DNA of 64,000 nt from Flavobacteriaceae bacterium (GTDB lineage Bacteria > Bacteroidota > Bacteroidia > Flavobacteriales > Flavobacteriaceae). This document shows positions 9,501 through 18,191 of this stretch, piece after piece. Positions within the stretch are counted from its first letter, which is position 1. Each line of letters begins with the position of its first letter. Location of the stretch: positions 32,232-96,231 of the forward strand of contig JAESRX010000063.1 in the NCBI GenBank assembly GCA_016764435.1, in the 5' to 3' direction. The notes beneath the pieces were generated by a model. The model was not told the DNA's origin. It searched no databases and saw only the letters and a program-made list of their open reading frames with translations. The position numbers and the translations under genes were made by a program.

Positions 9501-10323
9501 GTTGGATATATGTGGCTTAGCACTTGATGATGCCGATGGTGATGGTGTACAGGATGAAATTGACGATTGTCCCAATACGCCTCCTGGAGTTGGGGTAAAT
9601 GCTAGTGGATGTCCGTTTGATTTACCAGTAAATAACTTTAGGGTGTTAGCTAAAGGAGAAACATGTGCAGGGAAAGGAAATGGAATGCTTAGTATAACTA
9701 CAGTCGAAACGCATAATTATGCATTGACTATCGCGGGAAGTACTATTAATTTTACAGACACAATAGAAGTTGTTAATTTGGCTCCGGGTGATTATCAATA
9801 TTGTATAAGTATTCCAGATGAAGGCGGTTATGAACAGTGTTTTTCAGTACGTATAGAGTCCGGAGGTTCCTTGTCAGGAAAAGCAGTCTTGAGTAAGAAA
9901 ACCAGTGTAGTCACGGTGGAAGTTTATAGTGGTACACCTCCTTTTAGTATTTATATAAATGAGGCATTTGTAAAAGAGAGTTTTGAATCGGAAATATTGG
10001 TATTTGTAAAACAGGGTGATATAGTTACGGTGAAGTCTAGTATCGCCTGTGAAGGTGAATTTTCTCAAGAATTTGAGGTTTTTAATCCGACTACAGTCTA
10101 TCCAAATCCAACGTTTGATATTGCAAATGTGAACCTTTATGAGCATTTGTTAACACGTGTTACAGCGACTATTTACAATGCTCAGATGCAATTAGTGGCC
10201 GTTCAGGACTGTCAGGTGAGAGAAGGGAATATAGCAGTGAATTTGGCAGGATTTCCGAGTGGTGTTTATATCGTAACTATTGCATCGACAAAATCAGTTT
10301 CCTTTAAATTATTAAAAAAATAG
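6520..10323 (+). CDS. Secreted reprolysin-like zinc metalloprotease with P-domain and T9SS type A sorting domain
   Basis: A 1267-aa secreted multidomain protease. After the signal peptide (about 1-25) comes a propeptide-like region. The metzincin catalytic domain (about 200-425) has the zinc site HEMGHQFGASH (His349) and the Met-turn IMSYAG (Met388). A series of Ig-like and Kre9-like beta domains follows, then a fibronectin type III domain (about 766-856), a proprotein-convertase P-domain (about 857-998, starting YMGVDIDIPD), one thrombospondin type 3 calcium repeat (DADGDGVQDEIDDCP, about 1003-1034) and a type A sorting domain (VYPNPTFD to the final KLLKK). Export by T9SS is therefore expected, with removal of the C-terminal domain and cell-surface attachment or release. 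The substrate is unknown. A lipoprotein gene follows after 6 nt. Confidence 0.9.
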   Translation: MKLSYFKIIGLCVFNVFSLTVLTAQESVNVWHKIESSERESSSENAEKRDVYAFNSKVFATFLKKPIPKREMLKVSGVIISFPDGSGSLDSYRIKEASIMHPDLQAQFPQIRSFIGESTSKKGNSIRFSHSSLGIHAMIFRDGKSVELINPLAQLNYYEVVSKKNSKDTNDFQCLVEENLSVAPSKELIESGVKSVSDGLLRTFKLALACTQEYSNFHLTNQSIASNETDIVKKTAVLAAINKTMTRVNGIFERDLSVTMQLVSNQLDLIFLKEDDGFTNDDVTSLINESQTIINNVIGFSNYDIGHTFSTSEGGLAELKSTCTVYKAKGVTGSLNPISDSFDVDYVTHEMGHQFGASHTFNGDAPNCDNGNRAYATAVEPGSGTTIMSYAGICSPINVQMNVDAYFHAVSIAQIYANITGSSSCASVGGTNNSAPVVEAGKSYVIPVGTPFVLAAVASDADQDPLTYVWDQIDTGLVVEFPTPSSTVTGPLFRSFPPTINSKRYFPKLETVVTGALSSTWEVLPSVSREMNFGVLVRDNNLNGGQTAYDTTKISVTDTAGPFIMTSQTQAETWQEGEVKTITWNVANTTGNLINCLEVTILLSTDGGFTFPITLAQNVPNNGSYDIIVPKETSFKGRIKVKASNSIFYTMNTAAISIQASEFVLEFIKKEQNVCEGASVDYNFTYKAFSSFNETTTFSTEKLPTGMTAVFSPSKATTSNTPVVMTISGASEASLGSHDIQVVGTAATTSKKTKVVLNVYSSVLNTPILTSPSDTSFGLIDPVMSTWQSDTNVTSYEYQLSMDTNFTEVYYTEIVSATMVTNPALAYNTAYFWRVKAINKCGKSDFSSIYSFTTADIKCATTEYMGVDIDIPDKNSTGISSVIVVEDQFEITDVNVTISISHSYTGDLSVSLVGPNNVPIELVSNVGANGIGFELTVFDDEQEKGITEGFSPYTGSFRPLKPLSEFDGLISSGEWTLKVIDAVSGDIGKLTDWKLDICGLALDDADGDGVQDEIDDCPNTPPGVGVNASGCPFDLPVNNFRVLAKGETCAGKGNGMLSITTVETHNYALTIAGSTINFTDTIEVVNLAPGDYQYCISIPDEGGYEQCFSVRIESGGSLSGKAVLSKKTSVVTVEVYSGTPPFSIYINEAFVKESFESEILVFVKQGDIVTVKSSIACEGEFSQEFEVFNPTTVYPNPTFDIANVNLYEHLLTRVTATIYNAQMQLVAVQDCQVREGNIAVNLAGFPSGVYIVTIASTKSVSFKLLKK

Positions 10324-10329
10324 CGCAGG

Positions 10330-11025
10330 ATGAGAAATAGTATATTTATTAGTTTGTTATTGATCTGTATCTCCTGTGGAGGTGGTTCTAAAGGTGGCGA
10401 AAAAAAGTCCAATAAAGCACCTAATATTCCTGGGTTAATTTATCCTCAGAGTAATATGTTATGTATAAATAATGTCGTAACTTTTAGGTGGAAGGCCTCT
10501 GAAGACCCTGAAGGAGATGCCTTGAAATACGAGCTTCAAGTGGCTGAAAATAGTAACTTTTCTACGCTATTACATACGGAAAAACTCACAGGAGTTTCTA
10601 GAACCTTTTCTTTGGATAAAGGCGCTATCTATTATTGGAGAGTTCGCGCTATCGACGCGACGGATGCGTCAAGTAATTTTAGCGTTGCGTATCAGTTTTA
10701 TACGGAAGGGATAGGGGTTTCTAATTATGTTCCTTTTTTGCCTAAATTGGTGAAACCTACATTAAATCAAGTGGTGAATACACAAAATGTTACACAAAAC
10801 GTTATACTCGAGTGGGAAGCGGCAGATGTAGATGTAAATGACACCCTAACTTACGATGTGTATTTTGGAGAGACTCTTAGTCCTAATATTGTGGTAGCTG
10901 GACATCCAACTAAAAAGTATACACAAGCTGTTTCAGCTGCTAAAACGTACTACTGGAGAGTGGAAGTGATGGATAATGCAGGAGGAAGGTCTATTGGTAA
11001 AACATGGTTGTTTAAGACGGACTAA
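10330..11025 (+). CDS. Fibronectin type III-like lipoprotein
   Basis: A 231-aa lipoprotein with a short signal peptide and lipobox (LLICISCGGG), followed by a Gly/Lys linker and two fibronectin type III-like domains (about residues 35-130 and 135-231). Each ends in a YYWRVRA / YYWRVEV strand motif. The family usually mediates binding rather than catalysis. It starts 6 nt after the metalloprotease stop, so it is cotranscribed. It might be a surface partner or anchor of that protease; this is inferred from position only. Its fibronectin-type domains resemble the one inside the protease (both contain Y-WRVKA-type strands), which suggests related binding modules. Confidence 0.8.
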   Translation: MRNSIFISLLLICISCGGGSKGGEKKSNKAPNIPGLIYPQSNMLCINNVVTFRWKASEDPEGDALKYELQVAENSNFSTLLHTEKLTGVSRTFSLDKGAIYYWRVRAIDATDASSNFSVAYQFYTEGIGVSNYVPFLPKLVKPTLNQVVNTQNVTQNVILEWEAADVDVNDTLTYDVYFGETLSPNIVVAGHPTKKYTQAVSAAKTYYWRVEVMDNAGGRSIGKTWLFKTD

Positions 11026-11128
11026 GGAGGCGGGTTATTGTTTTATAATGTGTGGTGTAATTGCTGGTGATGATTGTGTGGTTTTATACTGTAAAACAAT
11101 CAATATATGCACAAAAAGTGATGTTTTT

Positions 11129-11158
11129 TTTGATTTCTCGTAAATAATTGTATTTTGC
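11129..11158 (+). promoter_or_regulatory. Bacteroidetes-type promoter of the TonB receptor operon
   Basis: TTTG (11129-11132) followed after 18 nt by TATTTTGC (11151-11158), close to TAnnTTTG. It lies 31 nt upstream of the chosen ATG. It also falls across the ORF-track start at 11148, which supports the downstream start. Confidence 0.5.
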
Positions 11159-11189
11159 GATGTTGTTAATTAAAAATTCACAGAACATT

Positions 11190-13931
11190 ATGAAAAATTT
11201 TTTGAGTATTGTTTTGGTTCTTTTTCTTGGTTCCACGATGATTGCACAGACGGCAATATCAGGAACCGTAAAAGAAGCAAAATCGGGGCAACCTATTCCC
11301 GGAGCCAACATTAAGGTTGTTGGTAAATCACTAGGTACCACTACAGATTTTGATGGTAATTTCACATTTAATGTAAAATTAGAAGTGCCTTTTAAAGTGG
11401 AGGTCTCCCTTATGGGCTATGCACCTTCAGTGATAGAAGTTCTTAAAAAGAACCAAGTACTTCATTTTAAATTAAAAGAACTAGCGACTGCCCTAGATGA
11501 GGTTGTAGTCTCTGCTTCAAGAACACCAGAACGGATTTTAGAATCACCAGTGACTATTGAAAGAATGGATGCTAGAGCCATTAAAAATACTGCTTCAGCT
11601 TCTTTTTATGATGGTTTGGAAAACTTAAAAGGGGTGGATGTAAATACCTCTAGTTTGACATTTAAATCTATTAATACAAGAGGGTTTGCTGCATTTTCAA
11701 ATTCTAGATTTGTGCAATTGGTGGATGGAATGGATAATTCTTCTCCTGCCTTGAACTTTGTACTAGGAAATTTATTAGGTCTGTCAGAGTTGGATGTGAA
11801 GTCTGTGGAATTAATGCCAGGAGCCTCATCAGCACTTTATGGAGCCAATGCTTTTAACGGGATTTTATTTATGACGAGTAAAAATCCGTTTGACCATGCA
11901 GGGATTAGTGCGTATTTAAAAACAGGAATTACCTCACAAAAAGCGGCTGGAGACAATCAGTTTTATGATGTCGGTATTCGAATGGCCCATAAGTTTAGTG
12001 ATAAGTTTGCGGCAAAAGCAGTATTTTCTTATCTGGAAGGTACGGAGTGGCATGCTACTAATTACGAGGATTTTGATAATTATGGAGCTACACGTCTAGA
12101 TCCTGGATATGATGGTTTAAATGTATATGGAGATGAAGTCTCTAAATTATTTGATTTTGATTTTCAAGCGGGATTGCCTTCAGGTGTCCTGGGATCTGCT
12201 ACGATCTCTAGAACAGGGTATAAGGAAGTGGATATTATGGACTACAAGGCTTCCTCTATGAAAGCTAATTTTTCCTTACATTATAGACCTATGGCAGATG
12301 ATTTAGAAATCAGCTATGTGGCTAAATTTGGGCAAGGAAATACTATTTATCAAGGAGCAAATAGGTACTCGTTAGACCGATTCTTTATGCAGCAACATAA
12401 ACTAGAAATTTCGAATGCTAACTTTTTTGTAAGGGCCTATGTAACTTCAGAAGATGCTGGAAAGTCTTTTGATTCAAGGTTTGCAGCTATTAATGTAAAT
12501 AGAAGTTGGAAGGGTGATGTAGACTGGTTTACGGAATATGTAAGTACTTATATCGGTAGTAAATTATATGGAGGCGTTAGTAATGAGCAAGCACATGCAA
12601 CAGCCAGGAATGTAGCAGATACGGGGAGGTTATTACCAGGTAGTGATGGATTTAAGGCCGCGTTAGATAAAGTTAGAAATGATGGAAATTTAACAACAGG
12701 AGCCAAGTTTATAGATGAAACAAAATTATACCATACAGATGCTAATTATAACTTTAGTCATTTGATTGATTTTATAGACATTCAAATCGGAGGATCTTAT
12801 AGAGAGTATTCGTTAAATTCAGAAGGAACTATTTTTACAGATTATGATGGGCCTATTAATTATCATGAATATGGAGCTTATATGCAAGTTCAAAAGAAAA
12901 TGATAAACGACCGTTTAAAATTTACAGGTTCTTTACGCTATGACGAAGCGCAAAATTTTGAAGGACATGTGTCTCCAAGATTATCACTTTCTTATTCCTT
13001 AGGGAAAGAAAAAACAAGAAATTTAAGGGCTTCCTTTCAAACAGGGTTTAGGTATCCAACGACTCAGGATCAGTACATAGGATTGGATGTAGGACGTGCC
13101 TTGCTTGTAGGGTCAGCGCCAGATAATTTAGCGCGTTATACTTCGAATCCTATTAATGTTAGTGACGAAGGACAGTTGGCTGGTTTTCCTTCCACGGTTC
13201 AGCTAACAGGAACACAGGCTTATGAAAACTCTTTTACATTGAGTTCTGTTTTGAAGAAAGCGCCAGTTAAATCTAAAGTATCGCATGTGAAGCCAGAAAA
13301 AGTAATGGCCTTCGAAATTGGATATCGTGCAAAATTCGGAAGAATTGCCTTAGATATGAGTGGGTATTTTAATGAATATGAAGATTTTATTGGGAATACC
13401 ACCGTGTTAGCACCTTTATATGGTGTTGTAGGAGAGCCTCTTTCATATCTAGCATTGAAAAATGAAGATGTGCAAGCTGTCCAATTGTATACAAATACCA
13501 ACGCTACTATTTCGTCTTATGGAGGAACCATAGGGGCAGATACAAAGATTTTTGGAGGCTATGCCATCGCATTGAATTATACCTTGTCTAAATTTGATTT
13601 TGACCAAGCATCAGACCCCGATTATGAAGCCTCTTTTAATACACCGGAGCACAAAGTGAAATTTTCTTTTGGGAATCCTCATTTGTTTGACAACTTTGGA
13701 TTCAACGTAAATGTGCGTTGGAACGATGAGTATTTATGGGAATCTACTTTTGCAGATGCTATTATTCCAGCCAATACAGTATTGGATGCTCAGGTAAATT
13801 ATTCATTACCTAAATGGAAATCTACTTTTAAAGTTGGTGGAGCAAATATAGGAGGGAATGAGTATATGAGTGCGCCAGGTGTTGGTAGTATTGGGTCTCA
13901 GTATTATATTTCTTGGACGATTAATCCTTAA
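11190..13931 (+). CDS. TonB-dependent outer membrane receptor
   Basis: A 913-aa TonB-dependent receptor. The ORF-track start (11148) overlaps the promoter; the ATG at 11190 gives a clean signal peptide (MKNFLSIVLVLFLGSTMIAQ). A carboxypeptidase-regulatory-like beta domain follows (AISGTVKEAKSGQPIPGANI, about 22-100), then the plug domain (DEVVVSASRTPERILESPV to about 240) and a 22-strand barrel ending in an aromatic-type C-terminus (YYISWTINP). Such receptors import large or scarce ligands with energy from TonB-ExbBD. The ligand cannot be read here. There is no SusD partner. Instead an SGNH/GDSL lipoprotein starts 11 nt downstream, which points to uptake coupled to ester hydrolysis or to a lipid-like substrate, as inference. 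Confidence 0.92.
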   Translation: MKNFLSIVLVLFLGSTMIAQTAISGTVKEAKSGQPIPGANIKVVGKSLGTTTDFDGNFTFNVKLEVPFKVEVSLMGYAPSVIEVLKKNQVLHFKLKELATALDEVVVSASRTPERILESPVTIERMDARAIKNTASASFYDGLENLKGVDVNTSSLTFKSINTRGFAAFSNSRFVQLVDGMDNSSPALNFVLGNLLGLSELDVKSVELMPGASSALYGANAFNGILFMTSKNPFDHAGISAYLKTGITSQKAAGDNQFYDVGIRMAHKFSDKFAAKAVFSYLEGTEWHATNYEDFDNYGATRLDPGYDGLNVYGDEVSKLFDFDFQAGLPSGVLGSATISRTGYKEVDIMDYKASSMKANFSLHYRPMADDLEISYVAKFGQGNTIYQGANRYSLDRFFMQQHKLEISNANFFVRAYVTSEDAGKSFDSRFAAINVNRSWKGDVDWFTEYVSTYIGSKLYGGVSNEQAHATARNVADTGRLLPGSDGFKAALDKVRNDGNLTTGAKFIDETKLYHTDANYNFSHLIDFIDIQIGGSYREYSLNSEGTIFTDYDGPINYHEYGAYMQVQKKMINDRLKFTGSLRYDEAQNFEGHVSPRLSLSYSLGKEKTRNLRASFQTGFRYPTTQDQYIGLDVGRALLVGSAPDNLARYTSNPINVSDEGQLAGFPSTVQLTGTQAYENSFTLSSVLKKAPVKSKVSHVKPEKVMAFEIGYRAKFGRIALDMSGYFNEYEDFIGNTTVLAPLYGVVGEPLSYLALKNEDVQAVQLYTNTNATISSYGGTIGADTKIFGGYAIALNYTLSKFDFDQASDPDYEASFNTPEHKVKFSFGNPHLFDNFGFNVNVRWNDEYLWESTFADAIIPANTVLDAQVNYSLPKWKSTFKVGGANIGGNEYMSAPGVGSIGSQYYISWTINP

Positions 13932-13942
13932 AAAATTTGAAA

Positions 13943-15469
13943 ATGAAAATAAATAAAATATCAATAGCAATAGTAGCATTGTGCAGCCTTACTTTTATAG
14001 GCTGTAATGATGAAGATTATGTAGTCTTACCAGAACAGGAAGGAATTACAGATCCTGAAGTGGACACTACGGTGTATACGAGTGGAACCGCAGATTTTTC
14101 AACCTTTATTAGTGTTGGGAACTCGATAACTGCAGGGTATTCAGATGGAGCGTTATTTAAATCGGGGCAGGAAAATTCTTTCCCCAATATATTAGCTGGT
14201 CAGTTTTCTTTGGCTGGAGGAGGGGATTTTTCTCAACCATTAATGAACGATGATATAGGAGGGTTATTACTAGGAGGAAATCAAATTCAAGAAAATAGAT
14301 TCTATTTGAATTTTGATGCTGTAAACGGAAATGGTCCTGTTCGATTAAGTGGCACACCTACTACAGAAGTAAGTAATATACTTTCGGGCCCATTTAATAA
14401 TATGGGAGTTCCTGGAGCTAAAAGTTTTCATTTAGGTTTTTCAGGATATGGTAATATTATGGGATTAACTCCTGAAAATGCGTATGCGAATCCATATTAT
14501 GTAAGAATGGCGACCACTCCTGGAGCTACGGTTATAGGAGATGCGATGTCGCAAAGTCCAACGTTCTTTTCTTTATGGATAGGAAATAACGATGTGTTAA
14601 GTTATGCGCTTTCTGGAGGTACAGGAGTGGATCAATTAGGCAATGATAACCTAGCTTTATATAAAAAAAATGACATTACAGATCCGGAAATTTTTGAAAA
14701 CACCTATAGAAACTTATTGGAAGCGTTAACCAGTGAAGGAGCGAAAGGAATTGTATCTACTGTTCCTAAAGTTACGAGTATTCCCTACTTTACAACGGTG
14801 CCTTACAATGCTATTCCGTTGGATGCCGCAACAGCCACTATGTTAAATCAAGCATTTGCAACTTATAATGGAGGATTACAGGCGATGGTAGCTAATTCAC
14901 TTTTAACTGCTGAGGAGGCAGATAGAAGAAATATTTCTTTTGTTGAAGGGCAAAATTCTGTTCTGATTTTTGATGAAGACTTGACGGATTTAACGATCTA
15001 TAATTCGGGACTAACTAATATGAGGATGGCTACGGGAGAGGATCTAATCGTCTTACCTGCAATGAATTTTTTAGGAACCTTAGTAGGGGACAATCCTAGT
15101 TTAATTAATGGAGTATCAGTTCCTTTATCGGATGAGTGGGTGTTAACACCAGAAGAGCAAGAAAAGGTAAATACGGCACAAGTTGCTTATAATGAATCTA
15201 TAAAAATATTGGCAGTTCAATATGATGTGGTCTTATTTGATGCCACAAGTTTATTTACGGAATTGATAGAAACAGGGATTACTCAAGATGAAATTACCAC
15301 TACAGGTAAGTTCGCTACTGGAGGTGGATTTTCTTTAGATGGAGTACATCCATCACCAAGAGGAGCCGCAATACTTGCAAACGGAATGATGGACGCAATC
15401 AATACGGCCTATGGATCCAATCTGCCAAGGGTGAATGTAGGAAACTACAAAGGCGTATACGTCGATTAG
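13943..15469 (+). CDS. SGNH/GDSL-type hydrolase lipoprotein
   Basis: A 508-aa lipoprotein with signal peptide and lipobox (CSLTFIGC). The ORF-track start is a TTG two codons upstream; the ATG at 13943 is used. The SGNH blocks are recognisable: block I FISVGNSITAGYSDG (GNS replaces the usual GDS but keeps the Ser), block III LWIGNNDVL (the catalytic Asn), and block V LDGVHPSPRGAAIL (the Asp-x-x-His pair). The length is greater than for simple GDSL esterases, with large insertions between blocks. It probably hydrolyses an ester or acetyl group on the cell surface or in the periplasm, and it is cotranscribed with the TonB receptor. The substrate is unknown. Confidence 0.82.
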   Translation: MKINKISIAIVALCSLTFIGCNDEDYVVLPEQEGITDPEVDTTVYTSGTADFSTFISVGNSITAGYSDGALFKSGQENSFPNILAGQFSLAGGGDFSQPLMNDDIGGLLLGGNQIQENRFYLNFDAVNGNGPVRLSGTPTTEVSNILSGPFNNMGVPGAKSFHLGFSGYGNIMGLTPENAYANPYYVRMATTPGATVIGDAMSQSPTFFSLWIGNNDVLSYALSGGTGVDQLGNDNLALYKKNDITDPEIFENTYRNLLEALTSEGAKGIVSTVPKVTSIPYFTTVPYNAIPLDAATATMLNQAFATYNGGLQAMVANSLLTAEEADRRNISFVEGQNSVLIFDEDLTDLTIYNSGLTNMRMATGEDLIVLPAMNFLGTLVGDNPSLINGVSVPLSDEWVLTPEEQEKVNTAQVAYNESIKILAVQYDVVLFDATSLFTELIETGITQDEITTTGKFATGGGFSLDGVHPSPRGAAILANGMMDAINTAYGSNLPRVNVGNYKGVYVD

Positions 15470-15510
15470 AAATCTTATTTTTTCTTGAGAATACCCTAAT
15501 AAAACTTAGG

Positions 15511-15546
15511 AAAACAAGCGCCTTATCTAAATAAGGCGCTTGTTTT
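15511..15546 (+). terminator. Strong hairpin terminator after the GDSL gene
   Basis: A perfect 16-bp inverted repeat with a 4-nt loop (CTAA): AAAACAAGCGCCTTAT pairs with ATAAGGCGCTTGTTTT. It lies about 40 nt past the GDSL stop. The 3' arm itself ends in TTGTTTT, so the hairpin works as an intrinsic terminator and isolates atpD. Confidence 0.88.
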
Positions 15547-15588
15547 ATAAAAAAACGGTTTTTTTTAAAGTTTTTAACCCAAAAAAAT

Positions 15589-15596
15589 TATCTTTG
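15589..15596 (+). promoter_or_regulatory. Bacteroidetes -7 promoter element of atpD
   Basis: TATCTTTG is a perfect TAnnTTTG match after the terminator and 61 nt upstream of the atpD ATG. No TTTG -33 box at the correct distance. Confidence 0.55.
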
Positions 15597-15645
15597 CTGC
15601 TTAAATAGGAGAAATCCAGATTGAAATTAAATAACTAAACAATAA

Positions 15646-17166
<1,521 letters not shown>

Positions 17167-17220
17167 TAATTAGTTCCGATTTATTTGAATAAATAAATCA
17201 GAATTTAAAACGTATAAATT

Positions 17221-17499
17221 ATGTTTTTAGAAATAGTAACACCGGAAGCAGTAATTTTTAATTCAGATGTAGTGTCTGTGTTAGTTCCAGGAGTGAATGG
17301 GAAATTTCAATTATTGAAAAATCACGCAGCTATCGTATCTTTATTGGTAGGGGGTTCTGTGATTATTAAAGGAGATGAAATTCAGATTGAAAAGGAATTT
17401 GAATCTAAATTTACCATTTCAAATAATGTCTATTCACTAGCTATTAATAGTGGAACGATAGAAATGAAAGATGATAAAATAATTATCCTAGCGGATTAA
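17221..17499 (+). CDS. atpC: F1F0 ATP synthase subunit epsilon
   Basis: The epsilon subunit of the F1 central stalk, which couples rotation and helps regulate ATP hydrolysis. At 92 aa it contains only the N-terminal beta-sandwich (MFLEIVTPEAVIFNSDVVSV, VPGVNGKFQLLKNHAAIVS). The C-terminal helical hairpin of longer homologues, which mediates autoinhibition, is missing, as is common in Bacteroidetes. It follows atpD by 54 nt and is followed directly by an intrinsic terminator, so atpDC form a two-gene operon. Confidence 0.93.
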   Translation: MFLEIVTPEAVIFNSDVVSVLVPGVNGKFQLLKNHAAIVSLLVGGSVIIKGDEIQIEKEFESKFTISNNVYSLAINSGTIEMKDDKIIILAD

Positions 17500-17521
17500 T
17501 TATTTTAAAATAATAGTATTG

Positions 17522-17552
17522 AAAAAAGCACTGCCATTGGTAGTGCTTTTTT
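17522..17552 (+). terminator. Intrinsic terminator of atpDC
   Basis: The hairpin AAAAAAGCACT-GCCATTGGT-AGTGCTTTTTT begins 22 nt past the atpC stop and is followed by more T residues (TTGTTTTTG). Stem of 11 bp. Confidence 0.9.
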
Positions 17553-18191
17553 GTTTTTGGGGCAACGCAGACAACGCAATAGGGGCGTAGCCGTTGTGTC
17601 ATCATTTGACTCTAGGAAGAGGAACGGAGCTTATTAGAACTTACTAGAAGGCGATAAGTGATGTTCTTATAAAAACATTAAATGATTCCTTTTCTGTATA
17701 AATACTCTTTTTCAGGGTGTTGATAGTTAAGAGTGTCAGGGCTATTTACTACCTGTTTATCTACGGGATGAGCCATGGAATAACGTAGGGGTTAGAGGGA
17801 AGTTCGGCTATTTTTTAGTTAGCTTCGATTTTTTTTCAAAAGTTAAACACTCCTTAAAAAGGAGGAATTTCACAGCTGTTTTTAAAAAAACATCCCGATG
17901 AGAAGGGAGTATTTCAATCATGATTTTTCTATTTTGTGTTTTTTTATAAATTTTATTTCTTAGTTTTAGGGGTGTTTTACGTGTTAATTAACACTTGCAG
18001 ATTGGATTTAATATGGATTCTTCAATATTATGCAATTATTCTTCTTTTTGTTGAGATGCTTGGTTCTTCGTTTTTTTTAATAAAATCGTTGAAAGTTTTA
18101 TTTATTTAACTTATGTTTGTAGTAAGCCTAACTATTATTTTCTCCAATAGGTTAAAAAAAATTTAAGACTAAACTAACTAATTTAACCCTA
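17553..18191. other. About 640-bp non-coding region upstream of the first spr operon
   Basis: No intact gene, RNA or mobile element was recognised. The region contains a small perfect hairpin (CTCCTTAAAAAGGAG near 17850) and, close to its end, the promoter core of the first sprC-like gene. The length is unusual for this otherwise compact genome and resembles the 802-bp gap before the second spr operon. Confidence 0.6.
18088..18119 (+). promoter_or_regulatory. Promoter of spr operon A
   Basis: GTTG (18088-18091) followed after 20 nt by TATGTTTG (18112-18119), a perfect TAnnTTTG. It lies 72 nt upstream of the sprC-like ATG. The surrounding core (TTTAACTTATGTTTGTA) is nearly identical to that upstream of operon B (TTTAACTTATATTTGTA). 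Confidence 0.6.

Noticed and set aside
11190-15469. Polysaccharide utilisation locus (SusCD-type)
   Set aside because: No SusD, no glycoside hydrolase and no sugar-sensing regulator are next to the receptor; the partner is an SGNH hydrolase.
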